A DNA stretch of 64,000 nucleotides, from contig ML976711.1 of NCBI GenBank assembly GCA_010015655.1, positions 1 to 64,000 on the forward strand, written 5' to 3'. Within the stretch, counting starts at the first letter, position 1. Each line of letters starts with the position of its first letter. Shown piece after piece: positions 45,193 through 56,213 of the stretch. Made by a program: the position numbers and the translations under genes. The stretch comes from Bimuria novae-zelandiae CBS 107.79. Taxonomy: Eukaryota; Ascomycota; Dothideomycetes; Pleosporales; Didymosphaeriaceae. The notes beneath the pieces are model-generated. The model was not told where the DNA came from and did no database searches. It saw nothing but the letters and a program-made list of their open reading frames with translations.

Positions 45193-48100
45193 ATGTTCGG
45201 TGGTAACCGGAATGATACCGCCGTTTGTGGCCTGTACTATCTACCCCACACACAGACCCAGAGGGAGAGGCTGTTCCTTCCTCAAGTCCACATCGAAGCG
45301 CACGCTACCATCCTCCAGACCACTTCCCGTGTTACGCTAACCCAAACTTTCATCAATCCATCCGCCACCAAGGGATTGCGCGAAGTGCACTATGTCTTCC
45401 CTCTCTACGAAGGTGTCAGCGTAGTTGGCTTCACATGCCACGTCGCTGATCGCGTCATTGTTGGGGAGGTAAAGGAGAAGCACGAGGCGAAGCATGACTA
45501 CACCCAAGCTGTCGCACGAGGAGAAACCGCTGGCCTCTTCGAGCAACTGGATACATCCGACACCTTCAAGACTACCGTTGGAAATGTGCCGCCGGGTGCA
45601 CGAGTCAACGTCAAGATCACATACCTCGGAGAGCTGAAGCATGATATGGAAGTGGATGGCATCCGCTTCACCATCCCGAGCATCATCATGCCACGTTATG
45701 GCAGGACGGCACCGGGATTCGACGCCGCCCTCGCCCAATATGCATATCCTGCACACACAAGTCTAGGCCCCATGGCCATCACCGTCGACGCTGAGATGGC
45801 CGAAGGATCTTTCATCCAGAAGATGCTCTCCCCTACCCATCCCATCTCGGTGTCTATGGGGACTACATCGATTGCCCCGAACGACGAGCCTAAGCTGTCG
45901 AAAGCATCCGCGACTCTCGCAATAGCAAGTGCACGCCTAGACACAGACTTCATCCTCCAGATCATCGCCAAGGACACAGGCGTCCCAAAGGCTATTCTCG
46001 AAAACCATCCTACCATTCCCAACCAGCGAGCCCTCATGGCCACCTTGGTGCCCAAATTTGCGCTCCCATCCGAGAACCCAGAGATTGTCTTCATCTGTGA
46101 TCGCTCCGGATCCATGAGCGGCAACAGAATTGCCCTGGTCAAACAAGCACTCCAGGTCTTCCTTAAGTCTCTTCCCGTTGGAGCCATGTTCAACATTTGC
46201 TCATTTGGCAATTGGCACTCATTTCTTTGGCCCAAGAGCGTGTCCTACAGCCAGCAGACACTCGATGAAGCCGTTGCTCATGTAAGTACGTTTGATGCCA
46301 ATTACGGTGGGACCCAGATGCTCGCGCCGCTCAAAGCGACCATCGAACAGCGCTACAAGGACATTCCACTCGAGGTGATGATGCTCACCGATGGAGCCAT
46401 TTGGGACCAGGACGCCCTCTTCGCTTATGTGAATGAGCAAGTGCAGCAGACCAAAGCACCGATCCGGGTCTACAGCCTCGGTGTTGGTTCGGGTGTATCA
46501 CATTCGCTGATCGAGGGCCTCGCAAGAGCAGGAAATGGATTCTCGCAGAGTGTTGGTGAGGGCGAGAACATGGATAGCAAGGTTGTGAGGATGCTCAAGG
46601 GTGCTCTCTCTCCACATGTGAGTGACTACACACTTGAGGTGAAGTACGGTGGTAGCGCCGGGGATGCTGAAGAGGACGACGACTTTGAGATCGTCGAGCG
46701 AGTTGCAGATAGCTTGAAAGTCAAACTTGACTTGAGTGGGGAAGAAGAGAAGCCGAAGCTGGTGAGTAACGCCTCGAACTCTCCTTGCCATCAACAACTA
46801 ACTCCACCTCAGACCAAGCCGATATCACTGTTCGATCCGTCGGCCAACCCTGACAAGACCGACCCACCGGCACCTAGCATGGTGGGAGAGTCACGCTATG
46901 CACATCTCCCGAAAGTCGCCTTTCCAAACATCATCCAAGCCCCGCAAAACATTCCACCGCTCTTCGCTTTCAACCGAACCAGTATATACCTTCTCCTTGG
47001 ACCCGATTCGCCCCGCCAGACACCCAAGTCCGTCGTCCTTCGCGGGACCAGCTCCCACGGACCGCTCGAGCTGGAGTTCCCCGTCCACGTTCTGGAGAAA
47101 CCTCTTGAAACGATCCACCAGCTCGCCGTCAAAAAGGCAACTTATGAGCTCGAACAGGGCAGAGGCTGGCTCCTAGAAGCCAAGGACGAGTCCGGGAAGC
47201 CACTCAAAGAACGTTACGAGAGCCGCTTCGGCAGCATGGTGGAATGTGAAGCCGTGAGACTGGGTGTGAAATTCCAGGTGAGCGGGAAGTGGTGCTCGTT
47301 CGTCGCTGTGGAAAAGGGTGAGCGAAAAGAGGACGAGACAAAGGATATAGACTGGGAGTGCTTAGAAGATGAACTAATTCCGGAACCTCCTGTCCCCGCC
47401 CATGGTCTTTTCGGTCCTAGCTCGATGCTTCATTCTCAAATCATGCAGTCCGCTGGTTGGCCGTCATCTTTGGGCGCAAATCCGATTGTGCTGCAGAGTG
47501 GTATGCTGATGACTCCACAGAGTTTATCTTCCAGTGTGTCTGTGCAAACGTCACGTTCCAGCGTGCGCCAAAGGGGAGGTCTCTTCGGTCAGCCTCAGAA
47601 TCAGCAACAGCCCATGGCGTCTGGAAGTAGTCTCTTTGGCCAGTCGCAGCAGCAACAACAGCCAGGAATGCCCGCTGTTGGGGTACCAGAGGGCAACCAC
47701 GCCCTTCAAGACTACCAGATGCAGCTAATGCTCCTCGAACAGCAGAACAAGAAGCGGAAGCTTATGGCTCGACAAGAGCCAGACGACGCCCAGAGCTCTT
47801 CATCCGCTCCTCCTCTCCCTATGCAGGCATCGATGGGCGACCAAAGAGATGCCCTCAAAAACTTCGACTTCGACTCATTCCTCCACGAGCCATCCAATGA
47901 TCCTGCTACCCAGACGAGCTTCGGGTTCGGCAACAAAGCACCACCCCAAGGCGCTGCACCCACACTATTTGGTCAATCCTCCGCCTTTGCCTCGAACCAA
48001 GCGCCTCAGTCAACAAGCTTCGGTGCCAGCAGCGCTGCAGGATTCGGAGCATCAAGCCAACGCGCAGCACCCACACTGTTCGGTCAATCCTCCGCCTTCG

Positions 48101-48729
48101 GCTCCAGCCAGGCAAACGAGGGCGTCGGTATTTTCGGTGGCGGTCCTTGGACATCTACAACAGAAAACGTATTGCAAAATCTCCAGCCTCAAGCCCTCGC
48201 CGGCGCCGCATCACCCAGCGTCTCGCCGGCGCCCAAAACCGACGACGCGGTCCTCGCCCTCCTGATCAAACTCCAGACCTTTGAGGGCTCCTGGGCTGTC
48301 TCACCTACCCTCATCCTCGCGTTCGGCGTGTCCGAAGCGGAAGCCGAAGATGCGCTTACCATCTTGAATTACGAAATCAGCATAAGAGCTGCAGCTAAGG
48401 GTGGAGAGAAAGTAGAGTACAGCAAGCAGCAGTGGGCGACTGCGCTGGCTATTGTGTATTTTGAGACCAAGTTGGAGAAGTTTAAGGGTAGCTGGGAGTT
48501 GGTGGTCGATAAGGCGAGGGGGTGGTTGGAGGGTAAAGTGGGTGGGAAGAGGGCGGCGGAGGTGCTCGGGAGGGCGGGGGCTTTCTTCAAGCAGGTTGGT
48601 AAGGATGATGGATCGAAGGCCCGGTTTGGGAAGGCGCAGGCGGATGCGGTATTGAATAAGGAGAAGGAGCTGTCGCGACCGGTGGGTGGGCATGGAACTG
48701 CCCAGGAACCTGGCACCTTCGCGGTGTGA
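45193..48729 (+). CDS. VIT and vWA domain protein with FG-rich C-terminal region
   Basis: One open frame of 1,178 codons. A 51 bp stop-free intron (46762-46812, GTGAGT...AACTAAC...CAG) is likely removed, leaving 1,161 residues. Residues ~1-160 are a VIT domain (TLTQTFINPSATKGLREVHY, FPLYEGVSVVGF, EKHEAKHDYTQAV). About 290-460 is a vWA domain with the MIDAS motif FICDRSGSMSG (Asp ~303), the GGTQM threonine and LTDGAIWDQD. About 720-990 is a Gln/Ser-rich region with LFGQ, SFGFG, SFGASS and IFGG motifs, including GAAPTLFGQSSAF and its near copy. A helical C-terminal region (~1000-1160; SWAVSPTLILAFGVSEAEAED) follows. VIT-vWA proteins occur in animal inter-alpha-trypsin heavy chains and PARP4, and in many fungi; the biochemical role in fungi is unclear to me. 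There is no signal peptide. Confidence 0.88.
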   Translation: MFGGNRNDTAVCGLYYLPHTQTQRERLFLPQVHIEAHATILQTTSRVTLTQTFINPSATKGLREVHYVFPLYEGVSVVGFTCHVADRVIVGEVKEKHEAKHDYTQAVARGETAGLFEQLDTSDTFKTTVGNVPPGARVNVKITYLGELKHDMEVDGIRFTIPSIIMPRYGRTAPGFDAALAQYAYPAHTSLGPMAITVDAEMAEGSFIQKMLSPTHPISVSMGTTSIAPNDEPKLSKASATLAIASARLDTDFILQIIAKDTGVPKAILENHPTIPNQRALMATLVPKFALPSENPEIVFICDRSGSMSGNRIALVKQALQVFLKSLPVGAMFNICSFGNWHSFLWPKSVSYSQQTLDEAVAHVSTFDANYGGTQMLAPLKATIEQRYKDIPLEVMMLTDGAIWDQDALFAYVNEQVQQTKAPIRVYSLGVGSGVSHSLIEGLARAGNGFSQSVGEGENMDSKVVRMLKGALSPHVSDYTLEVKYGGSAGDAEEDDDFEIVERVADSLKVKLDLSGEEEKPKLVSNASNSPCHQQLTPPQTKPISLFDPSANPDKTDPPAPSMVGESRYAHLPKVAFPNIIQAPQNIPPLFAFNRTSIYLLLGPDSPRQTPKSVVLRGTSSHGPLELEFPVHVLEKPLETIHQLAVKKATYELEQGRGWLLEAKDESGKPLKERYESRFGSMVECEAVRLGVKFQVSGKWCSFVAVEKGERKEDETKDIDWECLEDELIPEPPVPAHGLFGPSSMLHSQIMQSAGWPSSLGANPIVLQSGMLMTPQSLSSSVSVQTSRSSVRQRGGLFGQPQNQQQPMASGSSLFGQSQQQQQPGMPAVGVPEGNHALQDYQMQLMLLEQQNKKRKLMARQEPDDAQSSSSAPPLPMQASMGDQRDALKNFDFDSFLHEPSNDPATQTSFGFGNKAPPQGAAPTLFGQSSAFASNQAPQSTSFGASSAAGFGASSQRAAPTLFGQSSAFGSSQANEGVGIFGGGPWTSTTENVLQNLQPQALAGAASPSVSPAPKTDDAVLALLIKLQTFEGSWAVSPTLILAFGVSEAEAEDALTILNYEISIRAAAKGGEKVEYSKQQWATALAIVYFETKLEKFKGSWELVVDKARGWLEGKVGGKRAAEVLGRAGAFFKQVGKDDGSKARFGKAQADAVLNKEKELSRPVGGHGTAQEPGTFAV

Positions 48730-49065
48730 AGGGGACTAGGTACCTCTAAGGTCAAGGAAGGTATATATAGTGGTGGTATCCTTATCTGGCTGGCGCGGAC
48801 AGACAGTCACGAATCAATTCATATTTCATCCATTATATACCGCTCGGTGGTACGGTGAGGTTCTCGGCGTGTGTGGCGGCTTGATGATCGGCTTGTGAAG
48901 CTGCCGCAGGTACATTCGTGGCATGTTTCGCTGATTGGTGTGTGTAAGTGGCACGAGGTCCCCATTACAGCTACAATTACCTTTTCTTTCGCTTCGACGT
49001 TGATACTGTATTTCATGTTCCCTTTGCATTTTATTCCCGGCGTCTCTCTTTCCTGATGCCACCTC
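48730..49065. other. 3' region of VIT-vWA gene
   Basis: About 340 bp with no gene seen; presumably the 3' UTR of the VIT-vWA gene and a spacer. Confidence 0.4.
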
Positions 49066-50178
49066 AACAGTCGAAGTTCGCGGCGTGGAGCCGGCTGACG
49101 CGGGTACTGGCATTGATGAGCCTGTGCAATGGGCGCGCAAACGTTAGATTAAGAAGGATCCAGAGACGCCGCGCACGCCGGTTGCCAGTGCGGCGAGCTC
49201 AGCTGTTGAACCGAACGAGGCGCGGTCTCGATAAAGCGGCAAAAAACTCACACCCATTCCCGTAAGCTTCTCTATGTCGACTCATCGCTCGCCTACTAAC
49301 ATGTTAGCTATAGCAGTCAGAGCATCCGCCGACCGACGATAGCGACCCGCTCGCGGAGGACGACCCATTGTCTGTCAAAGCTGTGAACTACTTGACGTCT
49401 CAGGCCGGTTACCCACTATCTGATCCATTTCCCGCAGAAGCCGATGTGCTATCCTTTTTCGCGAACTACGCGACGCCTGGAGGCGGCCACCCTCGACAGA
49501 TCAATTTCCCGCTGAACCCGATGTGCTACCCTTCCTTGTCAACTACGCGACGCCCCCAGCCGACTATCATTGCACCCTAGAATTCAACGAAGAGCTCCAC
49601 CATACTGCAAAAGCTCTATTGGGGCCATGCTGGCGCAAGGAGAAGGGAGGTGGCCAGGCTAACGACAAAGAGGGGGGGTCATATTTCTTCATATTGGGAG
49701 CACAATTCTGCATGGCAACACGCAGGACTACAGCGTGGAGGAAGCGGATGTCAAACAGGTGCTACGCGAGTACAACTTCACCCACGACCTTTCTCAGCAT
49801 CGGCTACCGGTCCAGGCCAAGCACGCGAATGGGCTGCTTGTGCAGTCGCTCCTCCATATGCCAAAAGACTCAGTGGTCTATAGCGCGGGTAAAAAGCTGA
49901 TATATATGAACACTTTCCCACATCTACTCCATACCCACATCAGATGTGAGCCATGCGGGATCGAGCTCCCCCTCTTCGATACGACAAACAGCGCGATCCT
50001 TTCAGAGCACACCAGGAAATTCCATAACCAGGACCCATACCACTGCCTACCTTGCCACAGACTGGTTTATGGTGCCAATGAGGTAATGGAACATCTGCAG
50101 CATACCCCTGAGCCGCCAGCTATTCGCCTCGAATACATCGGATTAGTGAGCGACGAGAAAGTTTTTTTTTTTACCTAA
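49066..50178 (+). pseudogene. Decayed gene encoding C2H2-type zinc fingers
   Basis: A coding-like frame from about 49066 (VEVRGVEPADAGTGIDEPVQ) has a TAG at ~49144 and a TAA at ~49231, both consistent with CAR-to-TAR changes. A plausible intron (GTAAGC ... CTATAG, 49261-49314) leads into SEHPPTDDSDPLAEDD. An imperfect direct duplication follows: FPAEADVLSFFANYATP and FPAEPDVLPFLVNYATP are encoded by adjacent ~70 bp copies, with a frame change between them. Another frame change occurs near 49715. The last part (to 50178) is open and has two Cys/His pairs: CEPCG ... HTRKFH and CLPCH ... HLQHT. I do not recognise the family. Lineage-specific regulatory or repeat-associated proteins are possible. 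Confidence 0.6.
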
Positions 50179-50595
50179 ACGGTGGAGGGCTCGAGTTTCC
50201 CCTTTAGAGTCTACATGAAGCGGTCTGATGGGACCATCCAGGCGGCAGGACTCTTTGATATTATGTTTTTCGGTTGTATAAACCCTCCGGAACATCAGGA
50301 AAGAACAAAAAAGCGTACATTGGCCCGCATACACCCTTCATGTAATCCCATTTGGTAGAAGTTTGGGAAGCCTTGTATTCACATCGTTGCACAGGGAGCT
50401 AGTGGTGATCGGTTTAGCTTTATCATGAATGTCGGACTACAGACGGCAGGCATACGTAAGCCAGTGGCAAAAGATAATAGAGTGCGTAAGACATCGTAAA
50501 ATACTGCACAGATATATTCAAACATAGTTGTTATGCTTGCTAGATTGGACAGTCCCGAATTGTGGTTTGCTCAAGAAGCCAGGTCTGAATCACGT
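50179..50595. other. Intergenic, zinc-finger remnant to lactonase-like gene
   Basis: About 415 bp with no gene or repeat that I can support. Confidence 0.4.
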
Positions 50596-51885
50596 TCAAT
50601 CAACCCAAACCCCTTCGCCTAAGCTATCCAAAGCCAAATCAATCCTTCCATAGCTCTTCAACTTCGGTGCCGCGACAGAATCGCTCTTTACATTCAGCAT
50701 CCAAGTGTCTTCAAGGAAGTCATCGACAGGAACCTCCACGTCGCCTTCTTGACCCATCGCCGTAGCTCCCTGGTCTAACCCAAGGAAAGCAGTATACCCA
50801 ACCGGCGAATTTGTGACGGCGACAATATCGTTGCCAACAAACGGCGCAGGTGATATCTGCGCAGGGAAGAATCCGCCATCGCCCGTCCAGCCCGCTCGCG
50901 CTACGGCATTGATGACTGCACCAGTAGTCGGATCTAGACTGAAGACGGTTACGACGGCTTGCGCTGGCGATTGCGAGAGAGTCCAAAGGCTGGTCTTGGA
51001 CGATGATATGGTGAGTGATAGTGTCGTGTATTGCGAGGGGTCGAATGAGCTCGGAAGGATCTTGAACCGAGACGGAGATGCAGGTGCCTCGGCCCCTTGG
51101 AGAGGAATGGTGACGAGCTCGTTTTTCTTTGTGACCACGTAGGCCAAAATGCCCGTTGGATGTGTTACCATCTGCTCGGCGTTGGTCACGTTGGCAAGAA
51201 CATCTGTTTGATTCTGGTTGTTCAAGCTCGAGTCGTCGTTGATGTAGAAGTTAAAGATGGATGTTGCAGACAGTGCAGACGAATGCGAGTCCAAGGCGTA
51301 CAGATGACGCCCGTTAGGACTCCATGCAAGAGACTTGATATCCCCGGCAAATTCTTTCGAGCGCAAAGACTTGAAACCTTCAATGGACGTAGAGAAGAGC
51401 ACGCTGCAAGTGCCGGTAGATGCAGAGCCGTAGATGGAGAATGGCGGTTGGCTGCTCGGAGTGAGATGAAGCGTGCTAAACGCGGTTGAGTTGCCTATGA
51501 ACAATTCAGCACGTAGTGCGATGGTTTACTGTGGGAAGCACGAACAGGAAGTCGGTATGGTAGCATTGGCTTTGGTGATCAAAGAGTAATCAGATTGAAT
51601 AGCGTAGCGGGTCAGCATGCCATCCTTTTGGCTGCTTGCGAACAAGAACTTTCCCGAATGCTAAGTATTTGGTGAGCCTCCCATATTGCTCAGAGCTTTG
51701 AACAGACGAACATCAATAGCCAGCGAAGGTGAGACAGTCGTCGTTGGGATTATTCCCATCTCGTACAGCGTCCGGAGCTCATCGTCAAGTTCAAGCGCGT
51801 GAATAGCAGTTGAATCGATCTGCCCAACGTAAAAGTGATGCACCTTTGCAGAAACGACCGAGAGAAAGAGGAATAATCCAAGCAT
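50596..51885 (-). CDS. Secreted beta-propeller protein, carboxy-cis,cis-muconate cyclase / lactonase family
   Basis: Three exons, 51885-51712, 51660-51530 and 51475-50596, total 1,185 nt (394 residues). The introns (51661-51711, 51476-51529) have GT-AG ends and keep frame. The ATG at 51885 opens a hydrophobic signal peptide (MLGLFLFLSVVSA), so the protein is probably secreted. The repeat pattern (YVGQIDSTAIHALEL, LAIDHSGKFLFASSQKDG, IKSLAWSPNGRHLYALDSHS, VTHPTGILAYVVTKKNEL, LTISSSKTSLWTLSQSP) fits the seven-bladed propeller family that includes Neurospora muconate cyclase and bacterial 6-phosphogluconolactonase. The substrate cannot be read from the sequence. Moderately sure of the fold, less of the reaction. 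Confidence 0.75.
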
Positions 51886-52133
51886 GATGAAGATCTGGTT
51901 ATAGTCTACCGCTGACAGCGAAATGGAACTGAAGAACAAACGATCAAGCTTCGAGCGCAGAGAAGCACAATGTATAGTCGATCTACTATAGTGCTTGTTC
52001 CGTTGTTTTGGATTGCGGGGTACAGGTGACCGCCGGGGATAAATATCTGCCGGATAGTAATATGGCAGAACACCCCAATGGTCGAATAGCGCATGCCCTC
52101 GGAGATTGACCCTTACCCTCCACTTAAACAACT

Positions 52134-52535
52134 CTATGCGAGTGCCGGCACTTCCACGATCGGACTTCTCCAATAATGCGGAGACGCTTGGCGTGGTGTG
52201 ACATCAAGTGGCTCTGCAGCTTCAAAGTCTTCTGGTCCCCTGCGCAGATTGCAACACAGACAGGCGAAAGGTAACCGCGGATCTTCCGCAAGTTGACGTG
52301 CGGTTGGACGACTGTTGGCCTCGTCGCTCAACATAGCATTTGCCCACTCCCGCACTGTATGCAGTTCTGGTTCGCCATCGACAGGCAGCGTGTTTAACCA
52401 AGTCTGCACCTCTCTTGTTGCGCAGTAATATGGGCGGACTACGCTTTCTGAGTTATGGCGAGCAGCTCCAAGGGCAGTCCAGTGTTGTTCAACTACCTCT
52501 CCAGGTGTCCCGTCAACAGCAGTCGATGCATCAAG
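52134..52535 (-). pseudogene. 3' part of a transposon-split protein kinase gene
   Basis: Minus-strand frame ending at 52134 encodes the end of a kinase C-lobe: LDASTAVDGTPGEVVEQHW, then WLNTLP, REWANAMLSDEANSRPTARQL and a short tail. The RPTA motif is the typical subdomain XI of fungal kinases. The frame runs straight into the hAT terminal repeat. It joins in sense and content to the kinase N-lobe and activation segment that stops at 57827 on the other side of the element, so both pieces are one gene. Confidence 0.8.
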
Positions 52536-52552
52536 CCAGCGCTGCCAACGAA
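52536..52552 (+). repeat. hAT left terminal inverted repeat
   Basis: CCAGCGCTGCCAACGAA, the reverse complement of 57810-57826. The CAGNG start is typical of hAT elements. Confidence 0.9.
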
Positions 52553-54078
52553 CAGAACGTTCGATCCGAACAATCGATCCGAACGGCATTTTCTGGTGTT
52601 TTGGATCGAACGAACGAACAGGCATGGTGGGTTAAATAGAGCTTCGAACGAACGCATTATTAGAGCTAAACGTTTAGTTATTTAGTTATTCGGGACTACG
52701 TTTAATTAATTTAGTATAGGGATTCTATTATAATTAGTAGAGTATTACCTTATTCTACTAGTCTTGTGCTACGCATGGCGTTGTCGTATATTACCTTATG
52801 CAACATTATTTTTATAGGAGAAGAAAACTCTAAGTTTTCTCGTTAACGTGCCCCCTACTATTTCCTATTATTAGCCGTAAGCGTATCTTATTATAGATTA
52901 ATTTATTACCCGCTCGCAGTCGTCCTAGTTAACCTAGTTAACTTAGTTAACCTAGCTAGCATCTAATAGCTATTACCATGCCAGGTCGCGTACGGCAGCT
53001 GTCATGGCGATGGCGGAGAGCTTCGAGAGCTTGGATGACTCGCCATCCGAAGTGGAGTCTATCGCTCCTACGCATGAGTTTCCCGGCGAGCTGCGAGCGT
53101 CCGGAGCTCGTTTTCCTATTGTATGGACCCGCCTTTGGCAAGGCAAACGTCTCCTTAACTCGTTGCGCGTCGGGTATAGGGTTAAAGGTAGAGGTTAATT
53201 GCTTAGCAAGCGAGAGTTAGCATCGTTTTAGCGATATAGCGTAGAGCTTAAGTACGTTAAGGAGAACGGGAAAAAGATAACTCTATTTCTATATTAGTTA
53301 TGCCACACTTAGCGTAAGGTCCTAGACTACTAGGTAGTTAACAGTACTGCTTATATTAAGCGGTATCTTAAGAAGGTCTATAGCGTTAATCTAGATACTA
53401 GTTTACTACTAATTACTAAGGCACTACAACTATAGACTTCGTAGTAATATGCTACTACTAGCTTATTAAGCGCTGTTTCTTATTATCTTTAGTAGGAAGA
53501 GGAGCTACAGTCAGCGTACGTAGACTAGGTAATAGTTAATAACCTAAGCTTCAAGATATGTGTGGATCCGTCGATAAGGGGTATACTAACATAGAACTAA
53601 ACGCCGTTGCTGCGCGCCCTGCTGGCAAGCCACACCACGCTTTCTAAATACGTCGAATTGCGCCTAGCGGAGAGGAAGGTAAAGATCTTAAAGCTTTTAG
53701 CTAAATTAAAAAGTAGGATTTTAGTAAGTTATAATATATAGACGTTACTAAATAAATATAACTTTCTTAGAGTTGTCGCGCACTTCGTTAGTAAGTTAGT
53801 ATTTTTAACTAGAATAACGCTAGCCTGGCTAGTGTCAGATAGACCTAACGAACTTTAAGAAATCTATATTACTAACCTGTAATTTTAAGATTCTCTCTAT
53901 AAATTACGCAACCTACTTATTACCTTTTAGCCTTTTTTTTATAATTATACAGGCGCTGCACAAGCTTAGGTAATTTTTAGCGTTATTTAAGAGTATAATT
54001 TTATCTAGAAACTGCATTATTTCGTGGGAGACAATGCCGCTAATAATAGCACGACCTTTATCCGCGAGCTCGACGATA

Positions 54079-54121
54079 CCGTGTCTGTGCGCGCAACGCC
54101 CGACTTCGCGCAACGCCCGAC
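54079..54121 (+). repeat. Left terminal inverted repeat of nested Fot1-like element
   Basis: 43 bp with one mismatch to 56171-56213; preceded by the TA target duplication. Confidence 0.88.
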
Positions 54122-55962
54122 TTGGCAGTATGTTAGCGATTGCAAACATGAAGCTCTACAGCTACGTAAAAAATAGATTATTACGAGATTTTTTGTTAGA
54201 GCACTCTCTGAATTCATGCGACAATTTTATCTTATATATACCGTTTTAGCCAATTAATAGGGCGGCCGCGAGAGTTAATTATAGTAGGTTGTGCGGCCAG
54301 AGCGACATTAGATAACGCGCTAGCTATAGCAGCCCTAGCACGCTGCACACGCTTCTAATTTCTAATTACTAGCTTTAAAACCTTCCTATTACCTCTTTAA
54401 GACAATTATAGAGCTTTTTAAGCGTCACGAGCTTCCTTTTAGCGTCGTTTTTTAGCTACGCGTTTAGCCTTTTTGGCAGCTAGCTTAGCTAGTTCCTTCT
54501 TACGCACTAATTTGGCTGCCTCTCTCTTTATACGCCTTTTATCCTTTAGCCTTTCCTTAAGTAGCTTGTTATTATGTTAAATTTGCTTCTTATTAGCTTT
54601 TGCAAGCTCCTCTTAACGCTCAACGTCCTTAAATACCTTATATCTTACTTCTACCTCCTTCCGTGCACGTGGTGACCAGAAAACAGCACCTCTATAGTAC
54701 TCCTCGTGTTGCTGTAAAGGCAAAACTTTCCTCTTTATAGAGGCCTTCTTTTTCTCCCTTAGGGCATCCTTTACACCCTCTAATTTATAGTGGATAAGCT
54801 TATTCTAAGCCACTAGGTGGTGGAGGGTGCGGAGAACTTTTTTTAACTCGTAAGAGTGCACATCCTTTGCAGATTTGCGTACTAGCGTTTCCACTTTAGG
54901 CTAGTCCCCCCTAGAGTAACATGAACCTGATGTCTCAGATAACTAGGAGCCATCTGGTGTTAATATTCTAAATCTTTAGAGTATTCTCTTAGGATTAAGT
55001 GGTGATATGCTAGTAGCTTCAAATGAGCTAAGAACCAACTCTTAGGTAAATATATTTAACTAGGCAGCCTAGAATATTAAAAAGAAGTTCTCTTTTTTAA
55101 TAGGGATCCATCTAAGTGTTGTATAGAGGCGATTTGTGAGTTCCTAGGAGTAATTTGTTGCCAGAGGACTAAAGCCAACTACATCTAATGGCTAGAGCGT
55201 ATGAGTTGAATGTGGAGGAAAGATACATAGTAGTATCTTATTGTTATCGCAGAACCTAATAAAATCCATCGTTACATAGCTGCCGTGACCGTTTACTATT
55301 AACAATCGCCATCTCCTTCGTGCTTTAGGTTTGGTGTAACGATTAAACACCTGCTTAAGCTACGCAAGGCCAATATTATTGTTTGTCTAGCCTGTGGGTG
55401 AGGTTGTAAAATGGACTTAATGAGTTCCTGGGTGGATATCTTTGACCCAGCTAGCTTGTACATCTCCTTTCTTTGCTGGATATATAACGGATGGCGGTAA
55501 TGTACTTCTATTAGCGCAAATTGACGCTAGCACTATTACCTAGACGCGAGATCTATTTTAGAGAGCTAAACTAACGCGTTTATATTTATATACGTCTTTG
55601 CTAAAGACTCTTTTTAACCTACTAATCACTCTAATTGCGAAGCCTTTTTCATCCATGTTGTACGTTTCTAACGGCTGTATATCGTATTTGGATATTTTGT
55701 GTTGTAGAAGGTCAAAATACAGGCTATATTTAGCAACTAAATTAGCGTTGTAGCGTATAGAGTCTATTGCCAGCGCCTATTAAGATATAAGCTTATTCTT
55801 ATTGCGGTTAATAAAGCGCGTAACCTAGCTTTCGGAGACGTCTTTAGTGGCCAATTTAGACGCGAAATTTCGTATCATAGATCTCGTAGGTGGTAGGCGT
55901 CGCTCGGTAAGCTCCTTTATATACCTCACAAGCTCAGCTTCTTGGTGTGGGCTAAGTGTACA

Positions 55963-56124
55963 CTAGTTGGAGTCCTTAGTGACGCGTGGGCGCTGCACGC
56001 GTCGGTGTCGGCGCGACAAGGTTATGCGATTAACGCCGTATATTTTTGCTACTTTTGCATATTCGAATTTTTCGCCTAAAGCTAGGCTATCGATGTATGC
56101 AATCGCTTCGTCAATGGCTGGCAT
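55963..56124 (-). pseudogene. Fot1/pogo transposase N-terminal fragment
   Basis: ATG at 56124, MPAIDEAIAYIDSLALGEKF, then a helix-turn-helix (KVAKIYGVNRITLSRRHRR). The frame hits a TAG at 55963; the protein reads on beyond it on the minus strand to about 55800. Confidence 0.8.
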
Positions 56125-56170
56125 GATGGTGGAGTTGTGTGATGTGGAAGATGTGTGCAAAATGGCTGGG

Positions 56171-56213
56171 GTCGGGCGTCGCGCGAAGTCGGGCGTTGCG
56201 CGCACAGACACGG
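56171..56213 (-). repeat. Right terminal inverted repeat of nested Fot1-like element
   Basis: Inverted copy of 54079-54121, followed by TA. Confidence 0.88.

Larger units (their letters stand above)
54079..56213 (-). mobile_element. Fot1/pogo-like Tc1-mariner element nested in the hAT transposase
   Basis: 2,135 bp element flanked by TA duplications (54077-54078, 56214-56215). Its terminal inverted repeats of about 43 bp begin CCGTGTCTGTGCGCGCAACG and carry a short internal repetition (ACGCCCGAC). The minus strand encodes a Fot1/pogo-type transposase N-terminus: MPAIDEAIAYIDSLALGEKF, then YGVNRITLSRRHR. After a TAG follows SPHQEAELVRYIKELTERRL, PPTRSMIRNFAS and a VTRFINRNK block. Stops at positions explained by CAG-to-TAG and TGG-to-TAG point to RIP. 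The remainder (54.3-55.8 kb) is too decayed to read fully. Confidence 0.85.
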
